The translations under genes were made by a program, and so were the position numbers. This document shows, piece by piece, positions 64,000 through 64,000 of a stretch of 64,000 nucleotides of DNA. The notes beneath the pieces were generated by a model that was given only the letters and a program-made list of their open reading frames with translations, was not told the origin of the DNA and searched no databases. Within the stretch, counting starts at the first letter, position 1. Every line of letters begins with the position of its first letter. This DNA comes from Planctomicrobium sp051466335 (GTDB lineage: Bacteria; Planctomycetota; Planctomycetia; Planctomycetales; Planctomycetaceae), in assembly GCF_051466335.1 (NCBI RefSeq), contig NZ_CP195793.1:434001-498000 (forward strand). The letters are read 5' to 3'.

Positions 64000-64000
64000 A

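Noticed and set aside
1..64000. CRISPR array, IS element, tRNA, rRNA or prophage genes
   Set aside because: I looked in all intergenic stretches and found no periodic repeats with spacers, transposase or integrase motifs, or RNA-gene signatures; a covariance scan would be needed to exclude small RNAs.

Overview
The window looks like a chromosomal segment of a planctomycete (order Planctomycetales; relatives of Gimesia, Rubinisphaera or Thalassoglobus are plausible). The reasons are the gene mix: a giant secreted PQQ-type propeller, a SUMF1-domain protein, a CotH-type kinase with Gly/Pro-rich tracts, an arylsulfatase, an inverse autotransporter with a parallel beta-helix passenger, a kinase-HDOD fusion, and a metal permease fused to a DtxR-type domain. 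Genus assignment is inference. I saw no rRNA, tRNA, IS element, prophage or CRISPR array.

Layout. 1-3 kb: end of an arginine succinyltransferase (AST) catabolic operon (astA fragment, astD, astB). 3.3-4.8 kb, minus strand: infC (IF-3, apparently starting at an ATC codon), a cold-shock protein and an RRM protein. 5.7-11.5 kb: a long secretin, a lipoprotein and a BON-domain protein. 11.5-13.2 kb: a methyltransferase and a YceH-family protein. 13.4-23.0 kb: a 1610-residue PQQ-propeller protein, a large MscS-type channel, a SUMF1-domain protein and a zinc-ribbon membrane protein. 23.3-30.4 kb: MgtE, a secreted lectin-like protein, an unknown protein, a TerC protein, RibBA and a small membrane protein. 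30.5-34.1 kb, minus strand: HDOD-Ser/Thr kinase and HDOD-diguanylate cyclase. 34.6-43.9 kb: flagellar basal-body and export operon flgB-flgC-fliE-fliF-fliG-fliH-fliI-fliJ-(motE-like)-fliQ-fliR-flhB. 44-49 kb: HD phosphohydrolase, metal ABC permease and ATPase, M50 peptidase and a second cold-shock protein. 49-52.4 kb: SprT-like protein, DUF1653, hexapeptide acetyltransferase, cupin and RluA-type pseudouridine synthase. 52.6-61 kb: inverse autotransporter, AraC regulator, small membrane protein, a broken VTC-type polyphosphate polymerase gene, DUF4956 and CotH. 61-64 kb: prephenate dehydrogenase, aldo/keto reductase and the 3' part of a sulfatase gene.

How the parts fit. RRM, Csp and IF-3 are co-oriented and could form a translation or cold-response group. 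The two HDOD signalling proteins lie divergent to the flagellar operon and may link c-di-GMP and phosphorylation to motility. The VTC-DUF4956-CotH genes overlap or nearly abut and look like one membrane and extracytoplasmic module whose polymerase gene is disabled here by an in-frame TAG and an exact 10-bp tandem duplication. A structured repeat of about 100 bp occurs twice, after astB and after the zinc-ribbon gene. The strongest items for follow-up are the ATC start of infC, the decayed VTC gene in its module, the dispersed repeat, and the kinase/GGDEF HDOD pair.
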